64,000 nucleotides of DNA from Sequoia sempervirens (taxonomy: Eukaryota > Streptophyta > Pinopsida > Cupressales > Cupressaceae). Made by a program: the position numbers and the translations under genes. Under the pieces are notes generated by a model. The model had not been told where the DNA came from. It did no database searches and saw only the letters and a list, made by a program, of their open reading frames with translations. The stretch is taken from NCBI GenBank assembly GCA_007258455.2, contig VDFB02270651.1, positions 491,916,711 through 491,980,710 of the forward strand, written 5' to 3'. This document shows, piece after piece, positions 22,366 to 34,480 of the stretch. Every line of letters starts with the position of its first letter. Position 1 is the stretch's first letter.

Positions 22366-22620
22366 TGCTTTTGCCTGAGAAATCCTCAAAAATTTGACCA
22401 CTACAATCTTCGTCAAAGGTATAATTATCATCGTGAAATGCCTCATTCTGAGTCTCCAATTCAGGTTTTGATCAATGGATACTGCTTTTGGCTGACACAA
22501 TACTAACAAAACTCCATGCTTGATATTGCCCAAAAACTATATTTGACATCATTTTAGCAAGGTTTAGACTCTTTTAAGCAAAATGCCTTGATGAAGCAAA
22601 AATTTGGTTTGGGTACAACA

Positions 22621-23519
22621 CACAGCCCGAGAGATCTCACAAAACCCAGAAAAACCCAACAAATTGGCATGTAGGCACTGGCTAAAAATAGTAAGTTCCT
22701 AAAAAGTGATCAACTTTGCCTGCATGTTACCTTGCTGCGTAGCTTTTGAAAAACCCATGATGAAAATGTTGACATGCATTGAAAAATCCTGCATGCAAAC
22801 CCTACAAATAGCTTCTGAAGACAACTCTGCAAAAATGTCCTAATCCTGGCTTGCATGTTACATCACTGCGAAGCTCCCAAAAAACCCACAAAGAATGTCC
22901 AGACACGCGTCGAAAACTCCAACATGGAAACCCTAAAAATAGCCTCCGAAGTCAAGATTGCCGAAAGTTATCATCTCATCTTGCATGTTATATCATTGCA
23001 TAGGTTTTGGAAAACCCAAAAATATTCTCTAGACATGCACCGAAAAATTTCGCATGCAAACCCCAAAAATGGCTCCTGAAGCCTGGACTGCTAAAAATAG
23101 CAAGTTGTTCGTTTCAACTGAAAATTTGCAGGCAAGCAGTTTAAGGTGCTCAAAATGCAATGTAGTAGTCCGAATTTTCATTAATGCTGAGAAAATGTCC
23201 AGATCAGGTACTAAAAATAGTAAGTTGTTAGAATTCAGTGAAATTTTGCTGGGAACCTGCTGGAAGCTTATTGAATGCAGTGCCAAGCTCAGATTTCAAT
23301 TCGCTCACTCAATTTGACTTCAAACTGGTCGGAAGATTCAAAACCCTAATTCTCAGACTTAGCCAAAATTTCAAGTTTAAGCTCAAAGACGGGCACATCC
23401 TTGAAAAGGCAGACAAAAACGAGAGAGAGAGAGAGAAAACCAAAGCCAAAAGACGGGAACGGAGCAAAAATTAGGGGGTCCCCATTTTGAATGGGGTGAT
23501 GTGTGAAAAGGTCACAACA
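22621..23519 (-). mobile_element. Element C of the unknown family (5' end only)
   Basis: It begins TGTTGTGACCTTTTCACAC at 23519 on the minus strand and matches the first 0.75 kb of element A, including five decamer sites (one a variant), the 'gagagagagaga' tract and the CCCCAT...ATGGGG hairpin. It is cut by B at 22620. It lies in a hAT transposase relic; CTATG (23520-23524) may be one target duplication. Confidence 0.65.
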
Positions 23520-24271
23520 CTATGGTAGTCAGATTCTTTTTGTTCTAGGAAGGCTTCCCCAATATAGATATTTTGAAGCGGTTAAAGGGTACAAGGCAAC
23601 ATTCATTAGACTCTTCCCTAAACTTGAATTGTGAGGTATAGTCACGAGCGAGTTCATTGATTTTGTGCACTCAAATGGTCAAGGTATTGAGGCTCTTAGT
23701 GATAGGTTCTAAAAGGATGCTCATAGTTGGTGTTACTTCCATTGCCAATACTTACAACATCTGCAACCCCTCGTAATCAAAGTTTTATCACAAGTAAGTT
23801 TGATAAATTTTCATATTTTAGTTTTTAAAGTTTCATTTATAATTTTTTATTTATTTTTATAATGGATTACTTTAATTGTTTACTTTGTCTCCATAGGTTG
23901 CTAGTTCATCTACATCTAAGAGGAATTGGAGCACATATTCTTTCATCCACTCAATAAAGCTCAATAAATTGCTTTCAAAAAGAGTGGAGAACTTAGTATA
24001 TGTGCATTCCAACTTGTGTCTCCTTTCACTCAAACAAAACTACAAGGAAGGGGAGACGTAATTGTGGGATATAGAGCTAAAGCATGCTGACTTGGATGCT
24101 TCCACTTCCCACCATATTGCATATGAGGAGTTCAATAGCTAGCATGAGCACAGTATTAGTGCTAATGATAGTGCCATTGGCATTGCTTGTGACTCATCTA
24201 GTCTTCCTACATCATCTAATGTCAATGTTGACAATGATATTGATGATTTAGAAAATCCATTTGATGATTAA
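23520..24271 (+). pseudogene. hAT transposase C-terminal relic
   Basis: Two exon-like blocks. 23520-23790 reads GRLPQYRYFEAVKGYKATF, then IVTSEFIDFVHSNGQGIEAL and CQYLQHLQPLVIKVLSQ. After a short intron-like stretch, 23896-24271 reads KRNWSTYSFIHSIKLNKLL and RVENLVYVHSNLCLLS, the hAT C-terminal dimerisation motif (NWS-YS-IHS-KRNKL). Four in-frame stops kill it. The N-terminal part was separated by insertion of element C. Confidence 0.75.
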
Positions 24272-24923
24272 AAGTGTTGAACTTGATATTATTATTTTAA
24301 TATTGAACTTGAAGTTTGAATGATGAATATTTATCATGCATATTTTAAATGACATTCAAGTTTATGATGGTTTTGTTGTTTATAATATATATGATATGTG
24401 ATATTCTAATCCTAATTCATGCTTCTAGGCTGCATGTATATATATATGATTTTTACATGGTTTTTGTATGAACAAACCCAAAATGAGCCCAAATCCCAAA
24501 AAACTTTTTAGCTGAACCCATGAACCAAACCCCCAAACCAGTACCAAAATCGGCAACTTAGATTACAACACTGCTGTAATAGTATTTCTGGACTTTAACT
24601 CATACTAGAACTTCTCATCAACACCATATTTGAACAACATATCAATTTAATGAAAATACCTTCTAGGATTTGGCATTTGGAGCCATTATAATCGCTGTTG
24701 CAATCCTCTGTGTATCAGCAGTCAACATAGACTTTCCCAAAACTCAATCAACACCAACACCAAGGGACACAACAGCCTTTAATGGTCTGTATAACCTTTT
24801 CCCAAGCATCAAATACTCCTTGAATATGCCCAGATGTTCAGTCCTGTTCTTGTAACATAGTTCCCAACCATTATTTAAGCTGCTCAAACCAAATCAAACC
24901 TGCTGTTATGACTTCAGGTGTGT
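24272..24923. other. Unassigned, probably hAT 3' end and retroelement internal sequence
   Basis: AT-rich, with a 'tatatatata' tract at 24436. No gene seen. It ends with TGTGT, the target of the next solo LTR. Confidence 0.3.
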
Positions 24924-26177
24924 TGTAATGTCCCCTTTTCAGCGTGATCTTGTTTGCAGAGTGTTAGCCTATTTCTTGGACCCTTGTGGGCTAACTGGAT
25001 TGGTTAGAGGGTCAGTGGTACCTTCTGGAGAGTTCGGTCGATTTCATTTTCTGAGATCGTGGATAGGCTCATTGCAGGCCTTGGCAGTACAGGAGTTTCT
25101 TTGCTTCTGACGGCACTGAATTCCGTTGAGAATTGAGGGAGATAGGCTTACTTAAGTGATTTAAGTTATATTTTAACTTAAAGTCTTTTTATAAAGTCAA
25201 ATTGACTTTATAATTCTTATATCACTTAAATAAAGTCTAAAGTGAATATTTTAAGTTATATCTTTTAATCACTTAAAGGAGGCGCCTAAAATCAAAGTCT
25301 AGACTATGGAAAGTGACTTAAGTTTATTTCCATAAATTTAAATGATCTAAAACCCTAAAAGGTACGGCCTTCTTAGGTTTTCACCTCCTTTGCTTTATAA
25401 GGGATTTGGGCAATGAGAAACTCATCTTTTGACTATTTCTCTTTGCCTTGAGCATTTTGCCTGTGCATTCTCCTGTGATCAGGGTTTGAACAAACTGCCA
25501 TTGAAGAACGATACCTCTTCAGTGTGAGCACTCTTGAGATTGTGGAATATCAGTCGAATCAGTGCAAGTTGAGAGCTTCAGCCAGAGGTTCTACAGATTC
25601 TACAGAGATTGTTTTACTGAGTTTGTTTGTTGATTGAAATAACTGAGGGTTTCCTTCTGGTGGCGCATCCTTCCACAGCTTCAGAGATTTCCATCAGGGA
25701 TTCTACCTCTCCTTTTCTTGGCCGTACGACATTCATTGGGAATTGTGCCTTGAAAGAGGCGTGTGAAGTAATAAGTAGAAACGCCTTCCTCTTTGCTGGT
25801 TTCTGAGCTTTATCATTGGCGTCCAGTATTTCTTGCACATTGTGTCCAGTTTCTGAGCAGGAGAAATGAGTTCTGGAGTCATGGCGTGCCTTTATGCTTG
25901 ATTTCATCAATTCCAGCTGTAGATCTGGCAACTTCTTTATATAAAATAACTGAAGACTTTCGGGTATGTCTGTTATGCATAATCTAATTGTTTCAATATA
26001 ATAACAGCTTCTGCATTTCCATTTTGTGAATTTTTGCTTTATATTTCAAATTACAAGCAAAAATATGCTGCGCCCCTTCTCTTCTGTCTATTAAGAATTC
26101 TCTAAAAAACTTAAAAAAACATCTAAAGACTTAAGAAAATAAGGGTTTTGAGCTGAGAGCCAGCAGGGCTCATCACA
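24924..26177 (+). mobile_element. Solo LTR G (family TGTAATGTCCC), TSD TGTGT
   Basis: 1254 bp from TGTAATGTCCCCTTTTC to CTCATCACA, flanked by TGTGT at 24919-24923 and 26178-26182. Its first 110 bp (agcctattt, gggctaactgga, ggttagagggtc) match solo LTRs H and F. A TATA box TTTATAAG is at 25394. No internal region is present, so it is a solo LTR left by LTR-LTR recombination. Confidence 0.8.
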
Positions 26178-26689
26178 TGTGTGGACAGTCACAGGGCGAT
26201 TTGGAAATAAACCATTTAAAATTTCTGAGCATTTATTATTGACTTCTAACCCTTGGAAACTCTGCTTGCTTGAGCTACTTGTTTGCCTAATTGAGCTACT
26301 TGCCTACTTGGTTGAGCTACTTGGTTGTCTGCTTTAATTTGTAGCTCATCATTGTGCTTAAAAACTATGAAAATGTTAATGTTTTCTATCAAAATGCTTA
26401 TGGGGTTGGAAGGCACTAACAAATTAACTTATCTAAAACTAAATTATTATTAGTATCCAAATGCAATAATAAAGAGTTGTGATTATTGAAGTGAAAAGGT
26501 GTGAATCCCTCAAATTTGTGATACAAAGGGAGAGCATTTCAACGGGAGAATCCAATTAAGAATAGAACCTTAGTTAACCTTGCAAGAGACTTAAATTAGT
26601 CCCTCAAGAATAGGGAGGAGGTGTGAAAGGACATGACTCCTAATGTGAAAATATTTTGGGATTGTGATTGCTTGAGGACAAGCAATCTT
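26178..26689 (+). other. 3' internal end of an LTR element
   Basis: Non-coding. It contains 'ttgaggacaagcaatcttgg' before the polypurine tract, the usual tail of plant gypsy internal regions. Confidence 0.45.
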
Positions 26690-26702
26690 GGGCGGGGAGG
26701 AC
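26690..26702 (+). promoter_or_regulatory. Polypurine tract
   Basis: 'gggcggggaggac' directly precedes the LTR start TGTCATGTCCCC. Confidence 0.65.
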
Positions 26703-28153
26703 TGTCATGTCCCCTGAAATTGTAACATCAAATATAAAACATTAAAATACAAATAACAAAATCAAATAAATATCAAAATGTAAATATAAGTAATTGCCAT
26801 TTAAATATTATTATAATTACAATTATCAAGATAATATTATAATTATAAATATAAATATTGGTAATATAAAATAAATGTTAAATATCATACAAAAGAGATA
26901 AAATAATATTAATAAAAATACATCAAACAAGAAATATTTAACAAAATATATTATCAGCAAATAAAGTATATTAAACAGCATCAAATAAGGCATCAATTCC
27001 TAAAGGGGAATCTAAAGGCATCAATTCTCAAGAGGCACATAAACAACAGACTTCAAAAGCCATGATTCCTAAAAGCAGCCACACTTAAAATAATAATAGA
27101 GCAATTATCACCCAAGTAACTATGTGAATAAACAACGATTAAGTATTAAGGCAGCAATTCTATCTCATTTGATAAGGCAGCGTTTGGTAATGCAAAGACA
27201 GCAATTAAAAGTGAGAAGTGGTGATTAAAATACTTAAAGGAAACAATTAAAGTTTCAAGAAGCAGCGATTAATTCATTGAAGGCAGTGACTATTATAAGA
27301 AGTAAAATCACATATAATTATTTAAGGTAACTCTAAGAATGGGTGCGATCCATAAGGACATGTTCCTTCAAAGGTAATGTCTCTTCCTAAGAGACATGAT
27401 TCCTCAATCAGCAACAAGGATATTAAGAGGAGAAGAACAGGACTTAGAAAGGCATAGTATGATATAGAATTGCAGATAAGGGATTAGGGAATAAGGAAGA
27501 GATCGACCAAGCATAAGTCAACATTATTTATTTCTGACTTTTCTGAATTATATCAGTTAAGGGCCGCCATTAATATATTGGTGGTAGATCATTGATTAGG
27601 AAATAAAGTGAGATATTTGCTGGCAACAAGGATTCGGTTTGTATTGTAAGTTGATATATTTGTGATAGAATAATTAAAGGATAGAATAAAGGGTTAATAA
27701 GATCAAGGGGTTTATGCATATTATGGTTGATATTCTATGATAGCAAAATCATAATCTATTTTGTATTGCTGATATAATTATCTGCAAATCTGGATGTAAT
27801 TACATTAATATGTACATATTTGCACCATGACGGACAAGAAGAAGGAATCTATTCTGGACAGAGGATCATTTAATTCTCTGAAAATCTGATCATCGATCAA
27901 GGATAGCAGAAAAAAGAATATATAAACATATGCTGACAGATCAGGGAATAAAGTGAAGAATGTGTAAGTAGATGCTGAACAGAGAAACAATGAATCGTTT
28001 ATAGAAGATTATCTTATGATTTATGCAGATTGTCGGCCTAAAATCAAGATTTATCTTGTTAGAAGCATTTAAGTGGTAAGTTACAGCCATAACTACATTG
28101 AGCTTGGGAATTCTAGGACAAGATTTAGGGTTATCCCAAAAGGGGACATTACA
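26703..28153 (+). repeat. 3' LTR, 1.45 kb (TGTCATGTCCCC...GGGGACATTACA)
   Basis: The ends form an inverted repeat (TGT-ATGTCCCC / GGGGACATTACA). A TATA box TATATAAAC is at 27919. A polypurine tract precedes it, so it is a 3' LTR. Its body differs from the G/H/F family despite similar termini. The matching 5' LTR was not found in the window. Confidence 0.65.
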
Positions 28154-28343
28154 ATGGGCTCCCCAAAATATCTAACACAACCCATCACACTCTACAAGAC
28201 CATCTCCATGGCAATAATATTACACAGTAGGGGACTAGCACAAGTGGATTTGGCAGGAAGAGATTGATCCTAACCCTACCCTTGAAGTGCAACTAACATT
28301 GCTTTAAAACCTCTGTACTCATAGGATGATTTAGCTCTCATAT

Positions 28344-29698
28344 TGTAATGCTCCCTTCCTAACTAGTTCAGTAGGGTGGTTAAGTTAGCCTATTTCAGTG
28401 GTTCTCGTAGGCTAACAGGATTGTGGTTAGGGAACTTTGGTGACAATTTATCCAGTACTTTGGTAGTAATAGTGGTATTGTTGAGTTCTGGCGGTTGTCA
28501 TGTGTATAGTGCCCTTTTTTGGAGTGTTTTTGGGCGAGATCTCCAATACTTACTATTTTTAGTAAGTTGGTTTTGGTCACTGACAGAGCTAGTATTAAAT
28601 ATTTTTAGTACTTGTATTTTTAGAAGTGTTGGTGGGAGCAATTGATATCAATATTTCGATATTTAATATGGTCTAGTGTATTTATTTTAAATAATGTAAA
28701 AGTATTAAAGTTAAATTAAATATTTAACTCACGTTATTTATTTATAAGGTTGCTTTTTAAAACAGGGCCAAGGGAGACATAAGTGATGTTTTAAAATGTT
28801 TCAATAAAGTATTTCTAGAAGTGGGCACCCAACTCATGGGAGACATAAGGGGTGAATAAATTCAATAAAATATTTAATTCCTCTCCTGGGTGTGGGAATT
28901 GGGAAGAATAAAAAGTGCTTTTGAAGAGTTCATTCTTTATGCTGGTGATTGTTGGAGAATACATCTTGCTGGTTGAACTTGTTCATCCTGTGGCTTTGTG
29001 AGGACATCAACCCTTGCAGAGAACATATTCTACGTTGGTGAAAGATCCAATCTAGAAGATTTATTGGTGATTTTCATTCAGAAATCACAGCTGGGCATTA
29101 ATGGAGTTTTGATTTCTTCTTCTTCTTCTTTAATTCTTTGAGCTTGATTTGCTGGAGATTTACAGTGGTGACTGAATAAGGAGATTTCCAGGGTTAATGT
29201 TGAATATCTTTTGCTAATAAAGGCTGGTCATACTATTCCTTGCTGGCTGTACATGCTTGATAGGGACGTGGGAATCCAGTTGCTGGTTGGCTAGGTTTTG
29301 AAGAGGGTTTGCTTGCTGCTTGGGGTCGCCAAGGCTGGGAATCACTCAGATTTCATTTGCATCGACCTTGGAGGAGTTTTGGAAAGGTAGCTCTCCATTT
29401 TGACATTTCCAGTTTGCCGTGCATTTTGTGGGTATGTTAAAAATAGATATGTAATGACATTTACAAATCTGGGTTGCTCTTAGTTTTGAGAAAAAATGTA
29501 TATTTTACTTTGAGTATAAATTTGGAATTTTCAGCCTCCTATATTTCTGAATATTGTATGTTTTCTGAGTTGTTCAATCGCTGCAAATTCCTTTATTATC
29601 TGCACTTCAATTGTCTATTCAAGCTATTTCAAAATACATTTCAAAACCACATCAAAACACAAAAAAAAACCGAGGGCAAATTGAGGGTGTATGTTACG
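28344..29698 (+). mobile_element. Solo LTR H (family TGTAATGTCCC), TSD CATAT
   Basis: 1355 bp from TGTAATGCTCCC to GTATGTTACG (the last base is mutated from A), with CATAT at 28339-28343 and 29699-29703. It shares 'ttagcctattt' and 'gtaggctaacaggattgtgg' with G and F. It holds CTATTTTTAG at 28553 inside the longer palindrome ttactatttttagtaa. Confidence 0.75.
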
Positions 29699-31039
29699 CA
29701 TATGACGAAGATCAGCCAAGATAGATCTACACCAACACAAGAGAGAGTACAAATACATATGTATATGAATCTATTTTACTCATCCCTTAAGAAAGGCACC
29801 TCCTTGGGGAGTCATACGGAATACACTTGAATGACCGAAAATACAATGCTTCTTATGGATGGCAGTCCACACTAAGATTCTAACTTATGACAAGCTAAGC
29901 AAAACAAGTTTTGCAGGGCCAATTATTAGTTCCAACTGTGCATGGTAAGAAGAAACTGCTCAACATCTCCTAATCTGATACCAACTATCCAAGATATATG
30001 GTCCTACAGTACATACATATTTCAAGCACAATTAACTCAATTTGACAACATAATAGGCAAACTCAAAAAATGGTGTATCTACAGCAGCCACGTGCTTGCA
30101 CTAAAATCCATTCATAGGCTTGCACTAGGGTTCATTTTTTGGCATCTATGGAAATAATTTAACCACAGAATTTTCACTAATGCCTTAATCTTTAAGGAAA
30201 TTCTTTGTTGAGCAGTCAGAAACCAAATAATTGCACCCACTATGCTTTCTTGCATGAGAAGCAGGCAGACTTCTAATCCCTGAATTTCAATGAGCTAATC
30301 ACTGCTAGGCTTAGCATTTACAAACACATCACACCTCAAACTTCTTTTCTTCGATTTTCTAGTACGATGGAATGCAGGGATAGGGTTTTGGAGACAAGAA
30401 TTTTTTTTTTTCTTTTTTTTCTGATTTGGGGAGGGGCTATTCAAATAATATATATATAATTTAAAATTAAAAACACCCTAAAGTGAAAAGAACTTAAAAT
30501 TTTAAAAATTATATATAGTGTGCCGAATTTGCAATGACATTCTAGTTTTGGATGAATGCAGTCTTTTCAGATTTCCTCCTTACTTGCAAAATTAAATTGT
30601 AAAATAGGCCAGGGCTTTGGGTGTTTACAATTATCTTTATGTTGGGGGCCTTGTGAGCCCCCCATAAAGGCAGTAGTTTATTTTTAACCTACAAGTCTTT
30701 TATAGATGAGGGATGACCTAAGGCCTCTAGAATGTCAAAGGGATGTTGGGAATGGGAGGCCATCCCCAAAAACTTGCAAAAAATGGGGGATGTCTTTTGA
30801 AAATCAGGAAAAATTGGGACCCGGGAGGAGCAAAGATTTCCCTGAATGCAGGCAGGGCATGTATTGAGCCTCAAAAACATATCCCCAAGGTACCCTGTTG
30901 AAAGCCACAGTGGATCCTTTCCTCTTCTAGTTGGATAAATATATATTTTGATGGGTTTTCTCAAAGCAATCTTGGAATGTTAGGTATGGGGTGTACTTAA
31001 ATCTTCTTCAAGAAATTTTGTGGCTTCCTATATGCAATA
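29699..31039. other. Intergenic, no gene recognised
   Basis: AT-rich, with a long T tract at 30398-30420 and 'tatatatata' near 30450. Scattered frames are short and unlike any family I know. Confidence 0.4.
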
Positions 31040-31620
31040 TTCAGGAGTGCAAAACAGCATGACCGAATTTGTGGTGCTTGGAGGTGGAGTTCACATAGCA
31101 AAGGCTATGAATACACAAAACCTTTTCATTGAAGGTGATTTTGTTCTAGTTACCAACAAGGTACAATCAGTCATTCTTCAATAGGGATGCTAGTTCATAC
31201 AACCAAACTTCTAAAAGGAGCCATAGGGATCAGGCTTTGGCATAAGGCTCAAACAACCAATAAAATTACAACTACCTTGCCAACAAGGCAATCAAAGGGA
31301 ACAATGGATCTAGGGAGTTTGTTTGTTCTCTCAAAGCTCATAACTTACATGTTCCCAAGGGATAACCAAGAAAGAATAAATGGAGGGAATCATGCTGTGC
31401 ATCACTAAATACTTGAATTTTTTACTATTATAATCTGTGGGCCATTGCCAATGGACTGCTCTTTCATCCACCCACCAATGGTAAAAGTAAAACAACAGGT
31501 AATAGATATGTAATCATGGTCACCTATGCACATCCCACAAAGGAAGCACACTTAAATGGAATATCCATTGAGGCCACAGCATATCTGAAGCAATTTCTGT
31601 TTGAGGTATGCTAAATGCAC
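31040..31620 (+). pseudogene. Ty3/gypsy RNase H and integrase remnant
   Basis: GGGVHIAKAMNTQNLFIEGD (31075-31140) resembles gypsy RNase H (…A-x-GL-IAK-…-GDS). FHPPTNGKSKTTGNRYVIMV and EATAYLKQFLFEV (31460-31610) resemble the start of the gypsy integrase core (TGNRYI-V-TDY). Multiple stops and frame changes are present, and the catalytic Asp in TDY is lost. Plus strand, unrelated to the gag at 2188. Confidence 0.45.
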
Positions 31621-33175
31621 CTGCTTGACGAAAAAAACATAAGCATAAATGCCACCTTTGAATGCACAATGGAAAAATACATAAGCATAAATGCCACCTT
31701 TGAATGCACTCTTCTTCTTCTGTTCACATCAGCAGTGACATGGTTCCTATCGGACAAATTTGCCTAAATAGCTCTGAGCTTGGGATATATCTTGGGTTTG
31801 TGTTAAGTTGGTAAGCTACTAAAAACAAAAATGGAACCTCCACAAGTCCTAACCATTAGAACGCCTACATGATACACAAGGGGCTTCTAAATAAAAAAAT
31901 CTTACCAAAAGAAACTTGAATGGAAGGTAAAATCAAGCCAGCAGCTTGCATTGACTAGGCAGATGGCCTTTTCAAAGGCATTTAACATGAATAGTAACCT
32001 ATCCACTGTCAAGCAAAGCCCATGGCATAATCTCATCCTTGCAGTAATCATCACATTTAATTTCAAACCTAGGAACTACAAACAATCTAGGAGATCAGCT
32101 GTCAGATGTTTATTTCATCCTGGAGAAGCTGCCTATTATTGTGGATTGAGTGTGGCGGGCTTTAATGACTGGATCCAAGATGGCTTTCTGGGTATCAATT
32201 GGTGAGGACAGTGATATATGGATATTCCAAATCAGGCTAGGGTTGAACATTAATAACATACCCATTATGACACATTTCTACCAGGAGTTTATTTTGGTCA
32301 TCTGTGGACATTAATATGATTTCTTTCTTTCTGTCTAATGTGATCCAGGTTGCACATCATTCATTGGAGCATCACATTCTGGAGGTACTGTGCATTAACT
32401 GCAATAAACTCTTAAGAGATTTAGATTTGACACCACGTTTACGAGTTAAAAAATCCAAGAAAAAATGGTTCCAGGAGAATTTTACAGTTGATTAATAAAT
32501 CTATATATACCAGCCTCCCCTACCGCACTTGCAAATTCCTGAACAATACAATCAGCCCCTGAGAACATTCATGCAGGAAAGAAAAAGCATTGTGAAGTTG
32601 GCTGCTAATAACATGGATTCTGAAGTGCAGGGAGCAGTCACGACTCACAAGCATCCCTGATAATGAGTCCATGGGAGATGTTTACCACATGTACAATGCT
32701 GTTGAGTGTGGTCTGAATTCATACGAAGCTGATTTTGCTCTCTGAAAACCTAAAACAGTATCATTTCTGCTTTCTCTCCAGTACAAACAAACCTCATCAC
32801 CAACTGTATTACTCCCACAAAGGTATCTTTCACTGCTGAGTTTTTCACAAGGTCTAAGCACCTTTCTTTTATCCAATCTCCTTCCTAATCTGTCCACCCT
32901 ATTCCAATTTCTTTGTCTCTGTAGACAACATGTCCGCCTTTACCATCCAACATCCCTTTGGGTTGGAGTCCAACCTTTGCTCTCTGGTAAACCGGTAAAT
33001 ACTAATTACAACCAAGAACTCCTCCATCTACATAGCCTTAGTTAATATCAATGACTCTTTAAGCAGCCTTTCCAAAGCTAATGAACTCCAGACTGCTCAG
33101 CATGTTCATACTGTCCAGCTTTCAACATGCTCTTTAGAAATCTGCAGTCTATTAAATACATCCACAAGGCCATAA
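31621..33175. other. Unassigned; contains a 31-bp direct repeat
   Basis: A direct repeat starting 'acataagcataaatgccacc' occurs at 31638 and again at 31679. The rest holds no recognisable gene. Confidence 0.4.
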
Positions 33176-33499
33176 TTGAACTCTCTTACCAAACAAGAAG
33201 AGGGGCTGGGCATACTCAGGCTTTACTATGAAGGTGTTCAAAATAGAATGCAAACCATAGAGAGGATCTTCAATACTTATCACCTTCGAAGAGAGGGAGC
33301 TGTTCCTGTGCAGCATTTCACGCAATATCAAGTGCCAAAGCAGTTCCAAATTCCAAAGAACTTGAATGTCAATAAAGGTACAAGTCAAACTAAACCTTGG
33401 AATGTTCATGCTGATATCCCTTATCAAGATGCTACAGGATGGACTTTGAATGTGGAAGGAGGCCATCCTTTGCAGCCTAATGTAGGGAGGTTTCATTGA
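33176..33499 (+). other. Unrecognised ORF, 107 residues
   Basis: An open frame MNSLTKQEEGLGILRLYYEG ending NVGRFH, of mixed non-repetitive composition. It is not similar to the N-terminus of plant DYRK kinases as far as I can tell. It could be a transposon fragment or chance. It lies 1 kb upstream of the first recognised kinase exon. Confidence 0.2.
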
Positions 33500-33720
33500 A
33501 CGACTATTGGGTAATCAAGGGTTCTTCTTATGATCTGTTTTTGTATCACTGCTGAAAACTATATCTACGTTGTAATCCTTATCTTGATGATGTAGCTTCT
33601 AGGCTTCTCAAACTAATCTTAGGGACTTATTTTAAATGATATATTTATTCTCTAGGGTTTTATATCTCCCTTCACAAGCTGAATGCTTTGCAAGGAACCT
33701 TCTACCTTTCAACACTTTCT

Positions 33721-33885
33721 GAATATATACATATATATGTATATATACATACATACATACATACATATATGTAGATATATATGTATGTGTGTATGTATGT
33801 ATGTATGTATATCTACATGTATATATATATATGTATGTATGTATGTATGTGTGTATGTGTATCTACATGTATATATATTCACAGA
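33721..33885. repeat. Microsatellite (tatg/catа-type, AT-GTAT)
   Basis: Runs of (tg/ta)n and (gtat)n with two 'gtatatctacatgtatat' copies 66 bp apart. The stretch is near-palindromic, so open frames appear on both strands; none is a gene. Confidence 0.85.
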
Positions 33886-33954
33886 AAAACAAAAATTCAT
33901 ACAACATATATCACATTCAATTTTTTTGGACTGCATGCATTTGTAGAAAGAACA

Positions 33955-34200
33955 AATCTGTCACTGTATGGAGCTGTGGTGTACAGCTATCAAATGACTG
34001 CATACAGCTGCTGAATGACAATGTACGTGTAGAAAGAGAGTGTACAAATGTAGAATGAGCAAGAGTGTGATTGCATACAGTTGTAAAGTGAAAGTATACA
34101 TCTCTAGAATGAGGGCATACAGTTGTAACCCTTTTTATCCATTGGAAAATGTATGACAGCATACAACTGCAGAGTGAGAAAATCTGTATAATGAGAACAT
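33955..34200. repeat. Minisatellite, about 22-24-bp unit 'gcatacagctgtagaatgag'
   Basis: Eight to ten degenerate units built from 'g(c/t)atacag(c/t)tgtaga(a)tga(g)' directly after the microsatellite and about 280 bp before the first recognised kinase exon. Confidence 0.65.
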
Positions 34201-34480
34201 GCAATTAGTTTAGTGGAATATGATATTTGTTATTGCAAGGGGTATGGGGGCTCATAGAAGTTTATTCTGTGTTAAGGCTATTAGGAAAACACATATAATA
34301 AGAGGAAATTTTTCATATCAGTAGTATAGAAACAATAAATGAGGTGGATTTCTAAAAGTGTGAAATTTTTGTTTAAGTCTTGTGTATGCCATGTTCTCTA
34401 TTTTGCAGAAAGATATAATTTTGGCAATCTTTTTGTCATTTTCTTTTCTTTATTCTAAATATTCAATATATGATGGCTAG

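Larger units (their letters stand above)
19630..22620 (-). mobile_element. Element B of the unknown family (5' part)
   Basis: It begins TGTTGTACCCAAACC on the minus strand at 22620 and runs through a 208-bp tandem array and leader to an ORF at 19944, where element A has inserted. It is homologous to element E over about 2.7 kb (E: 54375 leftward). It sits inside element C. Its 3' part should lie beyond A, past the gap. Confidence 0.65.

Noticed and set aside
33683..34058. Tyr/Met/Val/Cys-rich frames on both strands
   Set aside because: Translations of the GTAT/ACAT microsatellite.
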